Below, one piece after another: positions 28,850-37,088 of a stretch of 64,000 nucleotides of DNA (positions within the stretch are counted from its first letter, which is position 1; every line of letters starts with the position of its first letter). Below the pieces are notes generated by a model. The model searched no databases, was not told where the DNA came from, and was given only the letters and a program-made list of their open reading frames with translations. The translations under genes were made by a program, and so were the position numbers. The DNA is from Bacteroides sp. MSB163 (lineage in GTDB: Bacteria; Bacteroidota; Bacteroidia; Bacteroidales; Bacteroidaceae): contig NZ_CP143867.1 of the NCBI RefSeq assembly GCF_036416795.1, positions 806,001 to 870,000 of the forward strand, written 5' to 3'.

Positions 28850-29788
28850 ATGAACCAAACCATAAACAATCTACTCATCGAGCAACTTGCCTCCTGGGAA
28901 ACGGCACGTAACAACTACGCTGCCCTCAGCGGTGTGCAGGTGAAGGAACTGGATGTAAACGGCATTCCTTATAAGGTACAGTTCAATCCCGCACGTATCG
29001 TCTCTTCGGGAGCTAAAGTAGATGCCCGGTCCATCAAGGAACGCAAATGTTTCCTCTGCCCGGCCAACTTGCCGCCGGTGCAGAAAGGGATTCCGTTCGA
29101 AGGACATTATAATATCCTGGTCAATCCGTTCCCTATCTTTCCCCGCCACCTGACGATACCGGAAGTGACACACGTGAACCAGCGCATAGCCGTCCGTTTT
29201 AAGGATATGCTGGCATTGGCACAGACGTTAACGGATTACACGATATTCTATAATGGTCCCAAGTGCGGTGCCTCCGCCCCCGACCATGCTCACTTCCAGG
29301 CAGGCAACAAAGGTTTCATGCCTATTGAGAAGGACTGGCGCGGACAGATAGCAGGCAAAGTGGCAGATTACGGTGAAGCTACCCTCTGGTACCTGAATGA
29401 CGCTCCCCGTGCAACGCTGGTCATCGAAGCAACCAATAAGAAACATGCCGCCGCCCTGTTCGATATCATTTACCACTCACTGGACATCAAACCAGGAGAT
29501 GACGAACCGATGATGAATGTATTGGCATGGTATGAAGATGAGAAATGGATCGTATGCGTATTTCCACGTGAGAAGCATCGTCCGGCTTGCTATACAGCCG
29601 AAGGAGATGCCAATTTATTGAGTAGTCCCGCATCCGTAGACCTCGGCGGAGTGTTTATCACACCGGTCGAAAAAGACTTTCTCAAGATCACAGCTGAAGA
29701 TATAGCCCAGATCCTGAGTGAGGTATCGCTTTCTGCCGAAGACTTCCATCGGGTGCGTCAGCGTATTAAAGAGAAGATATTAAGATAG
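28850..29788 (+). CDS. DUF4922 protein, HIT-like nucleotidyltransferase/phosphorylase fold
   Basis: 312 residues, no signal peptide. Features are ERKCFLCPANLPPVQKG near residue 62 (CxxC, possible metal site), ILVNPFPIFPRHLTIPEV near residue 88, and CGASAPDHAHFQAG near residue 141. The last carries an H-x-H-x-Q motif like that of GalT and GDP-galactose phosphorylase enzymes. This suggests a sugar-nucleotide transferase or phosphorylase. The translationally coupled glycosyltransferase upstream and SpoIID downstream (16-bp gap) suggest a joint role, perhaps metabolising an activated sugar. No specific activity is claimed. Confidence 0.78.
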   Translation: MNQTINNLLIEQLASWETARNNYAALSGVQVKELDVNGIPYKVQFNPARIVSSGAKVDARSIKERKCFLCPANLPPVQKGIPFEGHYNILVNPFPIFPRHLTIPEVTHVNQRIAVRFKDMLALAQTLTDYTIFYNGPKCGASAPDHAHFQAGNKGFMPIEKDWRGQIAGKVADYGEATLWYLNDAPRATLVIEATNKKHAAALFDIIYHSLDIKPGDDEPMMNVLAWYEDEKWIVCVFPREKHRPACYTAEGDANLLSSPASVDLGGVFITPVEKDFLKITAEDIAQILSEVSLSAEDFHRVRQRIKEKILR

Positions 29789-29804
29789 TAATTAATAAGA
29801 TAAT

Positions 29805-31175
29805 ATGAAAGAGCCCAAAGTACACGTAGGCATATTGTTCGAACCGCAAATAGAGTTTATCCTGCTGAATCCGTACCACATCAACGGTATGGAAATCAGT
29901 GGTAAGCAGGTTGTGACCTACAACGAAGACAGGATACTGTGGAACGGACGCCTTTATGACGAGCTTCTATTTGAACCCGTAAACGAAGCCACCGACGCTT
30001 TCGAACTGCTCGACGTCACCATCGGCATCAACTTCCACTGGGAGCGTAAAGAAGACCAGCGCTTCCTGGGTTCCCTGAAGATTATTGTGGAGAACCAGAA
30101 GCTGACAGCTATCAATGTCATTCACGTAGAAGATTACCTGACCAGCGTAATCTCCAGTGAGATGAGCGCAACGGCTTCATTAGAGCTGTTGGAGGCACAT
30201 GCCGTGATTTCACGAAGCTGGCTCCTTGCAATTGACAATTCACAATTCACAATTGACAATTCTATGCAGCATGACAGCGCAGCACCCAATAGCGCAGCCA
30301 ATTGTCAATTGTCAACTGTCAATTGTCAATTGAAGTGGTACGACCGCGAAGACCACACCCGTTTCGACGTCTGTGCAGACGATCATTGCCAGCGTTATCA
30401 AGGCATTACCCGTGCCTCCACTGAAATTGTAAAGCAAGCCATCGCTGCCACCCGCGGACAAGTATTGACATCTGACGGTAAGATATGCGATGCCCGTTTC
30501 TCCAAATGCTGCGGCGGTGCATTCGAAGAATTCCAATATTGCTGGGAAGATACGCCCCATCCGTATCTCCGGAAACAACGCGACTGGAGAGGGGAAGCTG
30601 GTAGCTCGTCACTTATAGCTGATTCACCCCTTCCCGACCTGACGGATGAACAGGAAGCGGAAACATGGATTCGTACCTCTCCACCGGCCTTCTGTAACAC
30701 CACAAATAAGAGAATCCTTTCGCAGGTGCTGAACAATTACGACCAGGAAACCACCGACTTCTATCGCTGGAAAGTAGTTTACACCCAGGAAGAGCTTTCC
30801 GCACTGATCCTGAAACGTTCGGGCATCGATTACGGGCAAATCATTGATCTTGTTCCTATCGCCCGTGGAACTTCAGGTCGCCTCTGGAAACTGAAAATCG
30901 TAGGAACCAAGAAGACGCTCACCATTGGTAAAGAGCTGGAAATACGTCACACGCTGTCCACTTCCCACCTGTACAGTTCCGCATTCGTAGTAGATAAGGA
31001 AGACATCTCTCCCGAAGGTATCCCCGCCCGTTTCATCCTCACCGGAGCGGGCTGGGGACACGGTGTAGGACTATGCCAGATCGGCGCCGCCGTTATGGGC
31101 GAGCAAGGCTATAAGTATGACGCGATACTGTTGCACTATTACATAGGCGCAAGTATCGAGAAGCTATATGACTAA
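29805..31175 (+). CDS. SpoIID/LytB domain protein
   Basis: 456 residues. The SpoIID domain shows the catalytic-Glu region VISSEMSATASLELLEAHA (about residue 117), the CGGAFEEFQYCW motif near residue 228, and the C-terminal GHGVGLCQIGAAVMGEQG near residue 413. SpoIID enzymes are lytic transglycosylases acting on glycan strands without stem peptides. No signal peptide is apparent (MKEPKVHVGILFEPQ), which is odd for a peptidoglycan enzyme. A palindromic insert encodes residues about 142-176 in the linker before the WYDREDHTRFDVCADDHC segment. A second heptad-like patch is at residues about 264-274. Confidence 0.82.
   Translation: MKEPKVHVGILFEPQIEFILLNPYHINGMEISGKQVVTYNEDRILWNGRLYDELLFEPVNEATDAFELLDVTIGINFHWERKEDQRFLGSLKIIVENQKLTAINVIHVEDYLTSVISSEMSATASLELLEAHAVISRSWLLAIDNSQFTIDNSMQHDSAAPNSAANCQLSTVNCQLKWYDREDHTRFDVCADDHCQRYQGITRASTEIVKQAIAATRGQVLTSDGKICDARFSKCCGGAFEEFQYCWEDTPHPYLRKQRDWRGEAGSSSLIADSPLPDLTDEQEAETWIRTSPPAFCNTTNKRILSQVLNNYDQETTDFYRWKVVYTQEELSALILKRSGIDYGQIIDLVPIARGTSGRLWKLKIVGTKKTLTIGKELEIRHTLSTSHLYSSAFVVDKEDISPEGIPARFILTGAGWGHGVGLCQIGAAVMGEQGYKYDAILLHYYIGASIEKLYD
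30229..30332 (+). repeat. In-frame palindromic element with CAATTGA heptad arms
   Basis: The left arm has five 7-bp units (CAATTGA, CAATTCA, CAATTCA, CAATTGA, CAATTC). The core starts ATGCAGCATGACAGCGCAGC at 30264 and then repeats AGCGCAGCC. The right arm has five units (CAATTGT, CAATTGT, CAACTGT, CAATTGT, CAATTG). It is translated in SpoIID as IDNSQFTIDNS, MQHDSAAPNSAA and NCQLSTVNCQL. The 7-bp period gives a 7-residue period in the protein. Confidence 0.85.
30596..30626 (+). repeat. Short heptad-like patch of the AGCTCGT family
   Basis: Units AGCTCGT, CACTTAT, AGCTGAT in the SpoIID gene resemble the right arm of the amidase element at 23527-23566. It is translated as SSSLIADS in a variable loop. 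It has no partner arm or core, so it may be a decayed or half copy. Confidence 0.4.
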
Positions 31176-31199
31176 TCTAACAAAACAATAAACAATATC

Positions 31200-32522
31200 A
31201 TGAACAGTACAAAAAGAATATCACCGTGGGCATGGGTACCTACCTTATACTTTGCACAAGGCATCCCCTACTTCATAGTCAACAACATCTCGGTACTAAT
31301 GTTTGCCAAGATGGGTGTTCCCAATGGAGAGATGGCTTTGTTTACGAGTTTGCTGTATCTGCCCTGGACCATCAAGCCCTTCTGGAGCCCGTTCATCGAC
31401 ATCATCAAGACCAAACGATGGTGGATCATCTCCATGCAAATCCTGATGTCGATAGCATTCATTCTGTTGACACTGTCCATTCCGAAACCGGATGAAGCGA
31501 CGATAGCTGCCGGAACAACTCCCATCAGCATGTTCACCATCACGCTGATTCTGTTTATCATTACAGCGTTCGCCTCGGCCACGCACGATATTGCCGCCGA
31601 CGGCTTCTATATGCTGGCATTGAAGCAAAGCGACCAGGCAGCATTCGTCGGCATCCGAAGCACCTTCTACCGCCTTGCATCCATCTTCGGACAAGGAGTA
31701 CTCGTAGCCATAGCCGGCGCCATCGAGCTGAGGTACAAAGACATTCCACTGTCATGGACCATCACAATGCTGGTAACAGCCGTCATGTTCAGTCTGGTGA
31801 CTTTCTACCACCTCTTTACCATACCCAAGCCTACCTCCGACAAGTCTGTACTGACACCGGGAACAGCCAATGCAAAAGCCATATTCCAAGAGTTCGGACG
31901 CACGTTCGCCACTTACTTCACCAAACCCGGCGTATGGCTGGCCATCGCGTTCATGCTGCTTTATCGTCTTCCCGAAGCATTCCTCATCAAGATGTGCATG
32001 CCTTTCCTGGTAGCTTCTAAAGAGGCAGGAGGCCTGGAACTTTCCACGGCAGAAGTAGGTATTGTATATGGCACTATCGGAGTAATATTCCTCACCGTAG
32101 GCGGTATCCTGGGCGGATTATTCGCATCGCGCATCGGACTGAAGAAATCCATCTGGTGGATGGCGGCGTGCATGACACTTCCCTGTCTGACCTTCGTCTA
32201 TCTCGCCATCGGCCAGCCCGATAACCTGTTTGCCATCTCAACGGCCATCGCCATCGAGCAGTTCGGCTACGGATTCGGATTCACGGCCTATATGCTTTAT
32301 ATGATGTACTTCTCCGAAGGAGAGTTCAAGACGTCGCACTACGCCATCTGTACCGCTTTCATGGCACTGAGCATGATGATTCCGGGCATGTTCGCAGGTT
32401 ACCTTCAGGAAGCGGTCGGTTACGTCAATTTCTTCTGGATCGTAATACTCTGCTGTGCCGCCACTATTGTGGTCACGGTGTTTGCCGACAGGAAGATTGA
32501 CCCAACATACGGGAAGAAGTGA
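31200..32522 (+). CDS. AmpG-like MFS muropeptide transporter
   Basis: 440 residues with about 12 membrane helices. The N terminus (WAWVPTLYFAQGIPYFIVNN), the SLLYLPWTIKPFWSPFID loop near residue 58, and SATHDIAADGFYMLAL near residue 127 are AmpG-family features. AmpG imports anhydro-muropeptides or disaccharides through the inner membrane. The gene lies 24 bp after SpoIID and 58 bp before the second namZ gene, as expected in peptidoglycan recycling. Confidence 0.85.
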   Translation: MNSTKRISPWAWVPTLYFAQGIPYFIVNNISVLMFAKMGVPNGEMALFTSLLYLPWTIKPFWSPFIDIIKTKRWWIISMQILMSIAFILLTLSIPKPDEATIAAGTTPISMFTITLILFIITAFASATHDIAADGFYMLALKQSDQAAFVGIRSTFYRLASIFGQGVLVAIAGAIELRYKDIPLSWTITMLVTAVMFSLVTFYHLFTIPKPTSDKSVLTPGTANAKAIFQEFGRTFATYFTKPGVWLAIAFMLLYRLPEAFLIKMCMPFLVASKEAGGLELSTAEVGIVYGTIGVIFLTVGGILGGLFASRIGLKKSIWWMAACMTLPCLTFVYLAIGQPDNLFAISTAIAIEQFGYGFGFTAYMLYMMYFSEGEFKTSHYAICTAFMALSMMIPGMFAGYLQEAVGYVNFFWIVILCCAATIVVTVFADRKIDPTYGKK

Positions 32523-32580
32523 TATTAAAATATAAATTAGGCGTTAACTCCCATAACTCCTCCAACAACCAATAATGATT

Positions 32581-33813
32581 ATGAAGAAGTATATTCTCCT
32601 CTGTGTCCTCTGCGTGCTCTGTGGTGCATCGCAGGCACAAAAGATTCGGATAAAGACAGGCATCGAAGTCCTGAAAGACCAGAACTTCAAGTGCCTGGAA
32701 GGTAAACGTGTAGGTCTGATTACCAACCCCACCGGAGTGGATAATCAGATGAAATCCACCATTGACATTCTGCACGAAGCACCGAATGTGAATCTGGTCG
32801 CCCTCTTCGGCCCGGAGCACGGGGTTCGCGGTGACGTGCATGCCGGCGACCACGTGACGGACATCCGCGATGCCAGCACCGGACTGCCCGTCCGTTCCCT
32901 TTACGGCAAAACCCGCAAGGCTACGCCGGAGATGCTGAAAGACATTGACGTATTGGTCTACGATATCCAGGACATCGGTTGCCGCTCATTCACCTATATC
33001 AGTACAATGGGGCTGGCTATGGAAGCAGCGGCCGAAAACGGTAAAGAATTTATCGTATTGGACCGCCCCAACCCGGTAGGCGGACTCAAGATAGAAGGCA
33101 ATCTGGTAGAAGATGATTGCATTTCCTTTGTCAGTCAGTTCAAGATTCCGTACCTTTACGGGCTCACTTGCGGTGAGCTGGCACTGATGCTGAACGGAGA
33201 ACGGATGATGGCGGCACCGTGCAACCTGCACGTTGTGAAGATGAAAGGCTGGAAACGCAAGATGGACTATGTACAGACGGGGTTACAATGGGTACCCTCT
33301 TCTCCGCATATTCCCCATCCGCACTCGGCTATATTCTATCCCGTAAGCGGCATTCTGGGTGAACTGGGATACATATCCATCGGAGTAGGCTATACGATAC
33401 CGTTCCAGATGTTTGCCGCACAATGGGTAGAAGCAGAAAAACTGGCGGAACGTCTGAACGCATTGAACGTGCCGGGTGTTAAGTTCAGGCCGATGTATCT
33501 GAAACCCTTCTATTCCGTAGGTAAGGGCGAATTGCTGCAAGGCGTACAGGTACACATCATGGATGTGCAGAAAGCCCCGCTGAGCGACATCCAATTCCTG
33601 GTGATGCAGGAAATCGCAGCGCTCTATCCCGACCGTGCCGTATTTGAGCATGCCGACAAGGGACGTTTCCGCATGTTCGACATGGTAAGCGGCTCGGAAG
33701 AGATACGCAAGCGGTTCTCACAGCGCAACCGGTGGGAAGATGTGCGCGACTATTGGTATAAGGATGCTGACGACTTCCGCCGGTTGTCGAAGAAGTACTA
33801 CCTGTACAAGTAG
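32581..33813 (+). CDS. namZ: NamZ-type exo-beta-N-acetylmuramidase (DUF1343), second copy
   Basis: 410 residues from ATG 32581; an in-frame ATG two codons upstream (32575) is an alternative. A signal peptide (MKKYILLCVLCVLCGASQAQ) precedes the DUF1343 domain: KRVGLITNPTGVDNQ, FGPEHGVRGDVHAGDHV, YDIQDIGCRSFTYISTMG, VLDRPNPVGG, WVPSSPHIPHPHSA, IGVGYTIPFQ. Compared with the first copy it keeps the same motif order but differs at many positions. It would act in the periplasm to release terminal MurNAc. Confidence 0.88.
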   Translation: MKKYILLCVLCVLCGASQAQKIRIKTGIEVLKDQNFKCLEGKRVGLITNPTGVDNQMKSTIDILHEAPNVNLVALFGPEHGVRGDVHAGDHVTDIRDASTGLPVRSLYGKTRKATPEMLKDIDVLVYDIQDIGCRSFTYISTMGLAMEAAAENGKEFIVLDRPNPVGGLKIEGNLVEDDCISFVSQFKIPYLYGLTCGELALMLNGERMMAAPCNLHVVKMKGWKRKMDYVQTGLQWVPSSPHIPHPHSAIFYPVSGILGELGYISIGVGYTIPFQMFAAQWVEAEKLAERLNALNVPGVKFRPMYLKPFYSVGKGELLQGVQVHIMDVQKAPLSDIQFLVMQEIAALYPDRAVFEHADKGRFRMFDMVSGSEEIRKRFSQRNRWEDVRDYWYKDADDFRRLSKKYYLYK

Positions 33814-33852
33814 GGAATAGTAAACGCTTCTTACACCCGAAGAGGCCATAAA

Positions 33853-33894
33853 GACATGCGTATGTCATGAGTGGTGAGATACGCATCTCACCAC
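33853..33894 (+). promoter_or_regulatory. Tandem hairpins with complementary loops
   Basis: Hairpin 1 is GACAT-GCGT-ATGTC (33853-33866). Hairpin 2 is a perfect 10-bp stem GTGGTGAGAT with loop ACGC (33871-33894). The two loops (GCGT and ACGC) are reverse complements, so a kissing interaction is possible. Located in the 182-bp gap between namZ and the FAD/Fe-S gene, it may be a terminator-like or regulatory structure. No U-run follows. Confidence 0.5.
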
Positions 33895-33995
33895 AGGTGA
33901 CATCGGGGCGACATCAGAGTAGCCCCACAGCACACCCTGACAGGGGTACAGGCAAAAGAGGAAAAGAATGATAGGAAAAGAAAGGCGAAAGCACT

Positions 33996-36900
33996 ATGGT
34001 AAAAAGTATCTACACTTCGTTTTTGCGGGAAATAAGGGAACTTATTCCGCAAGATAGGATATACACCGACGAACTGCGCCGGTTGGCATGGGGAACAGAT
34101 GCGGGTTTCTACCGTCTTATCCCACAAATCGTGATTCGTTCGGGCAGCGAAGAGGAAATCTCCAACCTGTTGAAACTTGCCGACCGTTACGGTCTGCCGG
34201 TGACGTTTCGTGCCGCAGGAACCAGTTTGTCCGGTCAAGCCATTAGCGACTCTATCCTGATAGTAGCCGGAAAGCACTGGGAGAAGTACTGCATTTCTCC
34301 CGATCATGAACAGATCACCTTGCAACCGGGCATCATCGGCCAGCGGGTCAACGAGATTCTCGCGCCCTACGGACGTAAGTTTGCTCCGGACCCGGCAAGC
34401 GTGAAATCGGCCATGGTAGGCGGCATCGTCATGAACAACGCCTCGGGCATGAATTGCGGCACACATGCCAATAGTGACAAGGTACTTCTCTCCGCCCGCA
34501 TCGTATTGGCGGACGGTACCGTACTGGATACAGGGGACGACATTTCGCGCGCCGCCTTCGAAGTCACCCACCCTGATTTCCTTAACCGCATCCGCGAACT
34601 GCGCGACCGGATACGTGCCAACGAAGAACTCGCCGCACGCATCCGCTACAAATACTCCATCAAGAACGTAACCGGACTGAACCTCCTGCCATTCGTCCGC
34701 TTCGACGACCCGTTCGATATTATCGCCCATCTGATGGTAGGCTCGGAAGGCACGCTCGCGTTCCTTTCGCAAGTCACCATGCGCACCGAGTACGACTATC
34801 CGCACAAGGCAAGCGCCATGCTCTATTTTACCAGCATCAAGGATGCTTGCCGGGCAGTGGTGGCGATGAAGGAGCTTAATTCTTCATTTATTGTGAAGGG
34901 CGCCGAACTGCTGGACTACAAGAGCCTATCTTCGGTAGAAGACCCTATATATATAAGGTATAAGCAGGAAGTCTCCGATGCCTCCGGCCTCACCGCTGTG
35001 CTGACCGAGACCAAAGCCCGCACCCGCGAGGAACTGGAACAGAACATCTCAATAATTGAGGAATGTCTGAAACCTTTCAGCACCTACATCCCCGTGCACT
35101 TCACTGACCGGCCGGAAGAATATTCCAAGTATTGGGCTATCCGCTCAGGTATATTCCCATCCGTAGGCGGTACACGCCAACCCGGCACTACCTGCCTCAT
35201 CGAGGATGTAGCTTTCCACATCAAAGACCTGCCCGAAGCCACTGCAGACCTGCAACAGCTCATCGCCCGCCACGGCTACGATGATGCCTGCATCTACGGT
35301 CATGCTCTGGAAGGCAACTACCACTTTATCCTAAACCAATCCTTCAGTAGCGACGCCGAAGTAAAGCGTTACGAGGACCTGATGAATGACGTAAAGACTC
35401 TGGTAGTCGATAAATACGACGGTTCGCTGAAAGCCGAACATGGCACCGGACGTAACATGGCCCCCTTCGTGAAATATGAATGGGGAGAGGCAGCTTTTGA
35501 AGCCATGAAGGCAGTCAAGCAGTTGTTCGACCCGAAAGGGCTGCTCAATCCGGGAGTTATCTTCAATGATGACCCGCAATGCCACATCAAAAACCTGAAA
35601 CAGCTAACGCTGTTATCAATTGACAATTCACAATTGACAATTGACAGTTCTATGCAGCATGATAGCGTAACGCAACACAGCGCAGCCAATTGTCAACTGT
35701 CAACTGTCAATTGTCAATTAAACAAGTGCATCGAATGTGGTTTCTGCGAAGTGAACTGCCTGTCGTGCGGCTTTACCCTTTCTTCGCGCCAGCGCATTGT
35801 ACTGCAACGGGAAATATCACGTCTGAAACAAAGCGGTACAGACCCGGAACGTCTGTCTCTACTCGAAAAACAATACCGCTACCCGGGTAATCAAACTTGC
35901 GCAGGAGACGGACTGTGCTCCATGTCTTGCCCGATGAATATCAATACAGGAGACCTGACCCATATCATCCGCCAGGAAGCACTGCCGAAAGGTAGCCTCG
36001 GATATAAAGCAGGAAATTTCGTAGCCAATCACTTCGCCGGGGTCAAGAGTAGCCTGCGCCCCGTTTTATCATTAGCCAACTTCGGACACTCCGTATTGGG
36101 AACCAAAGCCATGAGCAGCATTACGAAAGGAATGCACAATGTATTGGGCGTACCTTTGTGGACGCCTGCCATGCCACTTCCAATTGACAATTCACAACTG
36201 ACAATTGACAATTCTATGCAGCATGATAGCGCAGAGTCCAACAGCACAGCCCAACATAGCGCAACCAATTGTCAATTGTCAACTGTCAATTGTCAATTGA
36301 AAGTAGTCTATTTCCCCAGCTGCATCAACCAAACCATGGGCCTCCCGAAGAAATCCCCTGTGGAGCAACCTTTGATAAACAAGATGATCTCCCTCCTTCA
36401 AAAAGGCGGCTACGAAGTCATCTTCCCCAAGGACATGGATAAGCTCTGCTGCGGCACCATCTGGGAAAGTAAAGGTATGCTCGACATTGCCGACCGCAAA
36501 GCCGCCGAACTCGAAGCCGCCCTTTGGGAAGCCAGCGAACAAGGCAAATACCCTGTCCTCTGCGATCAAAGCCCCTGCCTGCACCGCATGCGCGAAACCA
36601 TTCAAAAGATGAAACTCTACGAACCCGCAGAATTCATCTACACTTTCCTGCGAGACAAACTGGTCTTCACGCAGACCGACCGCCCTGTAGCAGTACACAT
36701 CACCTGCTCCATGCGCCGAATGGGGCTGGCAGATACAATTGTCTCCCTGGCAAAACTCTGTTCTACGCATGTCTTCGTACCCGAAGAAGTAGGCTGCTGT
36801 GGTTTTGCCGGCGACCGCGGATTCACCTATCCCGAACTGAACTCCTATGCCTTGCGCAAACTCCGTCCGCAGATAGAAGCATCCGGCATCACCATCGGCT

Positions 36901-37070
36901 ACTCCAACAGTCGTACTTGCGAAATAGGACTGACTACCAACTCAGGTATCCCCTACGTCTCTATCGCCTATCTCGTAGACCAATGCACAAAAGGAATTGA
37001 CAATGCCACGCAGCATGACAGCGCAGCCAATTGTCAATTATCAACTGTCAATTGTCAATTGAATAAATAA
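33996..37070 (+). CDS. FAD-binding and Fe-S oxidoreductase, putative D-lactate dehydrogenase (D-2-hydroxyacid type)
   Basis: 1024 residues. The FAD_binding_4 domain (VTFRAAGTSLSGQAISDS near residue 69, MVGGIVMNNASGMNCG near residue 141) and FAD-oxidase C-terminal domain (FEAMKAVKQLFDPKGLLNPG) are followed by a 4Fe-4S ferredoxin-like part. That part has CIECGFCEVNC near residue 578 and CAGDGLCSMSCP near residue 635. CCG cysteine domains follow (FPSCINQTMG, DKLCCGTIWESKG, CCGFAGDRG). Relatives oxidise D-lactate or D-2-hydroxyglutarate. MurQ, encoded 2 kb downstream, releases D-lactate, so a D-lactate dehydrogenase fits well. Three palindromic inserts encode residues about 541-575, 729-768 and 1000-1022, at domain junctions and the C terminus. 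Confidence 0.82.
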   Translation: MVKSIYTSFLREIRELIPQDRIYTDELRRLAWGTDAGFYRLIPQIVIRSGSEEEISNLLKLADRYGLPVTFRAAGTSLSGQAISDSILIVAGKHWEKYCISPDHEQITLQPGIIGQRVNEILAPYGRKFAPDPASVKSAMVGGIVMNNASGMNCGTHANSDKVLLSARIVLADGTVLDTGDDISRAAFEVTHPDFLNRIRELRDRIRANEELAARIRYKYSIKNVTGLNLLPFVRFDDPFDIIAHLMVGSEGTLAFLSQVTMRTEYDYPHKASAMLYFTSIKDACRAVVAMKELNSSFIVKGAELLDYKSLSSVEDPIYIRYKQEVSDASGLTAVLTETKARTREELEQNISIIEECLKPFSTYIPVHFTDRPEEYSKYWAIRSGIFPSVGGTRQPGTTCLIEDVAFHIKDLPEATADLQQLIARHGYDDACIYGHALEGNYHFILNQSFSSDAEVKRYEDLMNDVKTLVVDKYDGSLKAEHGTGRNMAPFVKYEWGEAAFEAMKAVKQLFDPKGLLNPGVIFNDDPQCHIKNLKQLTLLSIDNSQLTIDSSMQHDSVTQHSAANCQLSTVNCQLNKCIECGFCEVNCLSCGFTLSSRQRIVLQREISRLKQSGTDPERLSLLEKQYRYPGNQTCAGDGLCSMSCPMNINTGDLTHIIRQEALPKGSLGYKAGNFVANHFAGVKSSLRPVLSLANFGHSVLGTKAMSSITKGMHNVLGVPLWTPAMPLPIDNSQLTIDNSMQHDSAESNSTAQHSATNCQLSTVNCQLKVVYFPSCINQTMGLPKKSPVEQPLINKMISLLQKGGYEVIFPKDMDKLCCGTIWESKGMLDIADRKAAELEAALWEASEQGKYPVLCDQSPCLHRMRETIQKMKLYEPAEFIYTFLRDKLVFTQTDRPVAVHITCSMRRMGLADTIVSLAKLCSTHVFVPEEVGCCGFAGDRGFTYPELNSYALRKLRPQIEASGITIGYSNSRTCEIGLTTNSGIPYVSIAYLVDQCTKGIDNATQHDSAANCQLSTVNCQLNK
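35617..35720 (+). repeat. In-frame palindromic element, first copy in the FAD/Fe-S gene
   Basis: CAATTGA-type left arm, core from 35652 (ATGCAGCATGATAGCG, then an extra GCAACACAGCGCAGCC), and CAACTGT/CAATTGT right arm. It encodes IDNSQLTIDSS, MQHDSVTQHSAA and NCQLSTVNCQL directly before the CIECGFC iron-sulfur motif, adding two cysteines near the cluster ligands. Confidence 0.85.
36181..36299 (+). repeat. In-frame palindromic element, second copy in the FAD/Fe-S gene
   Basis: Left arm CAATTGA, CAATTCA, CAACTGA, CAATTGA. The core from 36216 is expanded to about 54 bp by two further imperfect copies of its own motif (CAACAGCACAG, CAACATAGCGCA). The right arm is CAATTGT/CAACTGT units. It lies in the linker between the ferredoxin part and the first CCG domain (VVYFPSCINQ). 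Confidence 0.85.
36994..37061 (+). repeat. In-frame palindromic element, third copy, with short left arm
   Basis: The left arm is reduced to GAATTGACAAT. The core starts ACGCAGCATGACAGCGCAGCC at 37008 (ATG replaced by ACG). The right arm has five CAATTGT-type units ending at 37061. It forms the C terminus of the FAD/Fe-S protein (QHDSAANCQLSTVNCQLNK) up to the stop at 37070. Confidence 0.8.
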
Positions 37071-37088
37071 CTTAACACACTTATTACA

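Noticed and set aside
33888..34805. 305-residue open frame on the minus strand
   Set aside because: It lies opposite the FAD/Fe-S gene, whose conserved FAD motifs define the true frame; no family resemblance in the antisense frame.
36279..36770. 163-residue minus-strand frame
   Set aside because: Antisense shadow of the CCG part of the FAD/Fe-S gene; its end simply reads the palindromic arm from the other strand.
23461..37061. CRISPR array as explanation of the repeated CAATTG-type sequences
   Set aside because: Units are 7 bp, imperfect, without regular unique spacers, arranged as inverted arms inside coding genes, and no cas genes are present.
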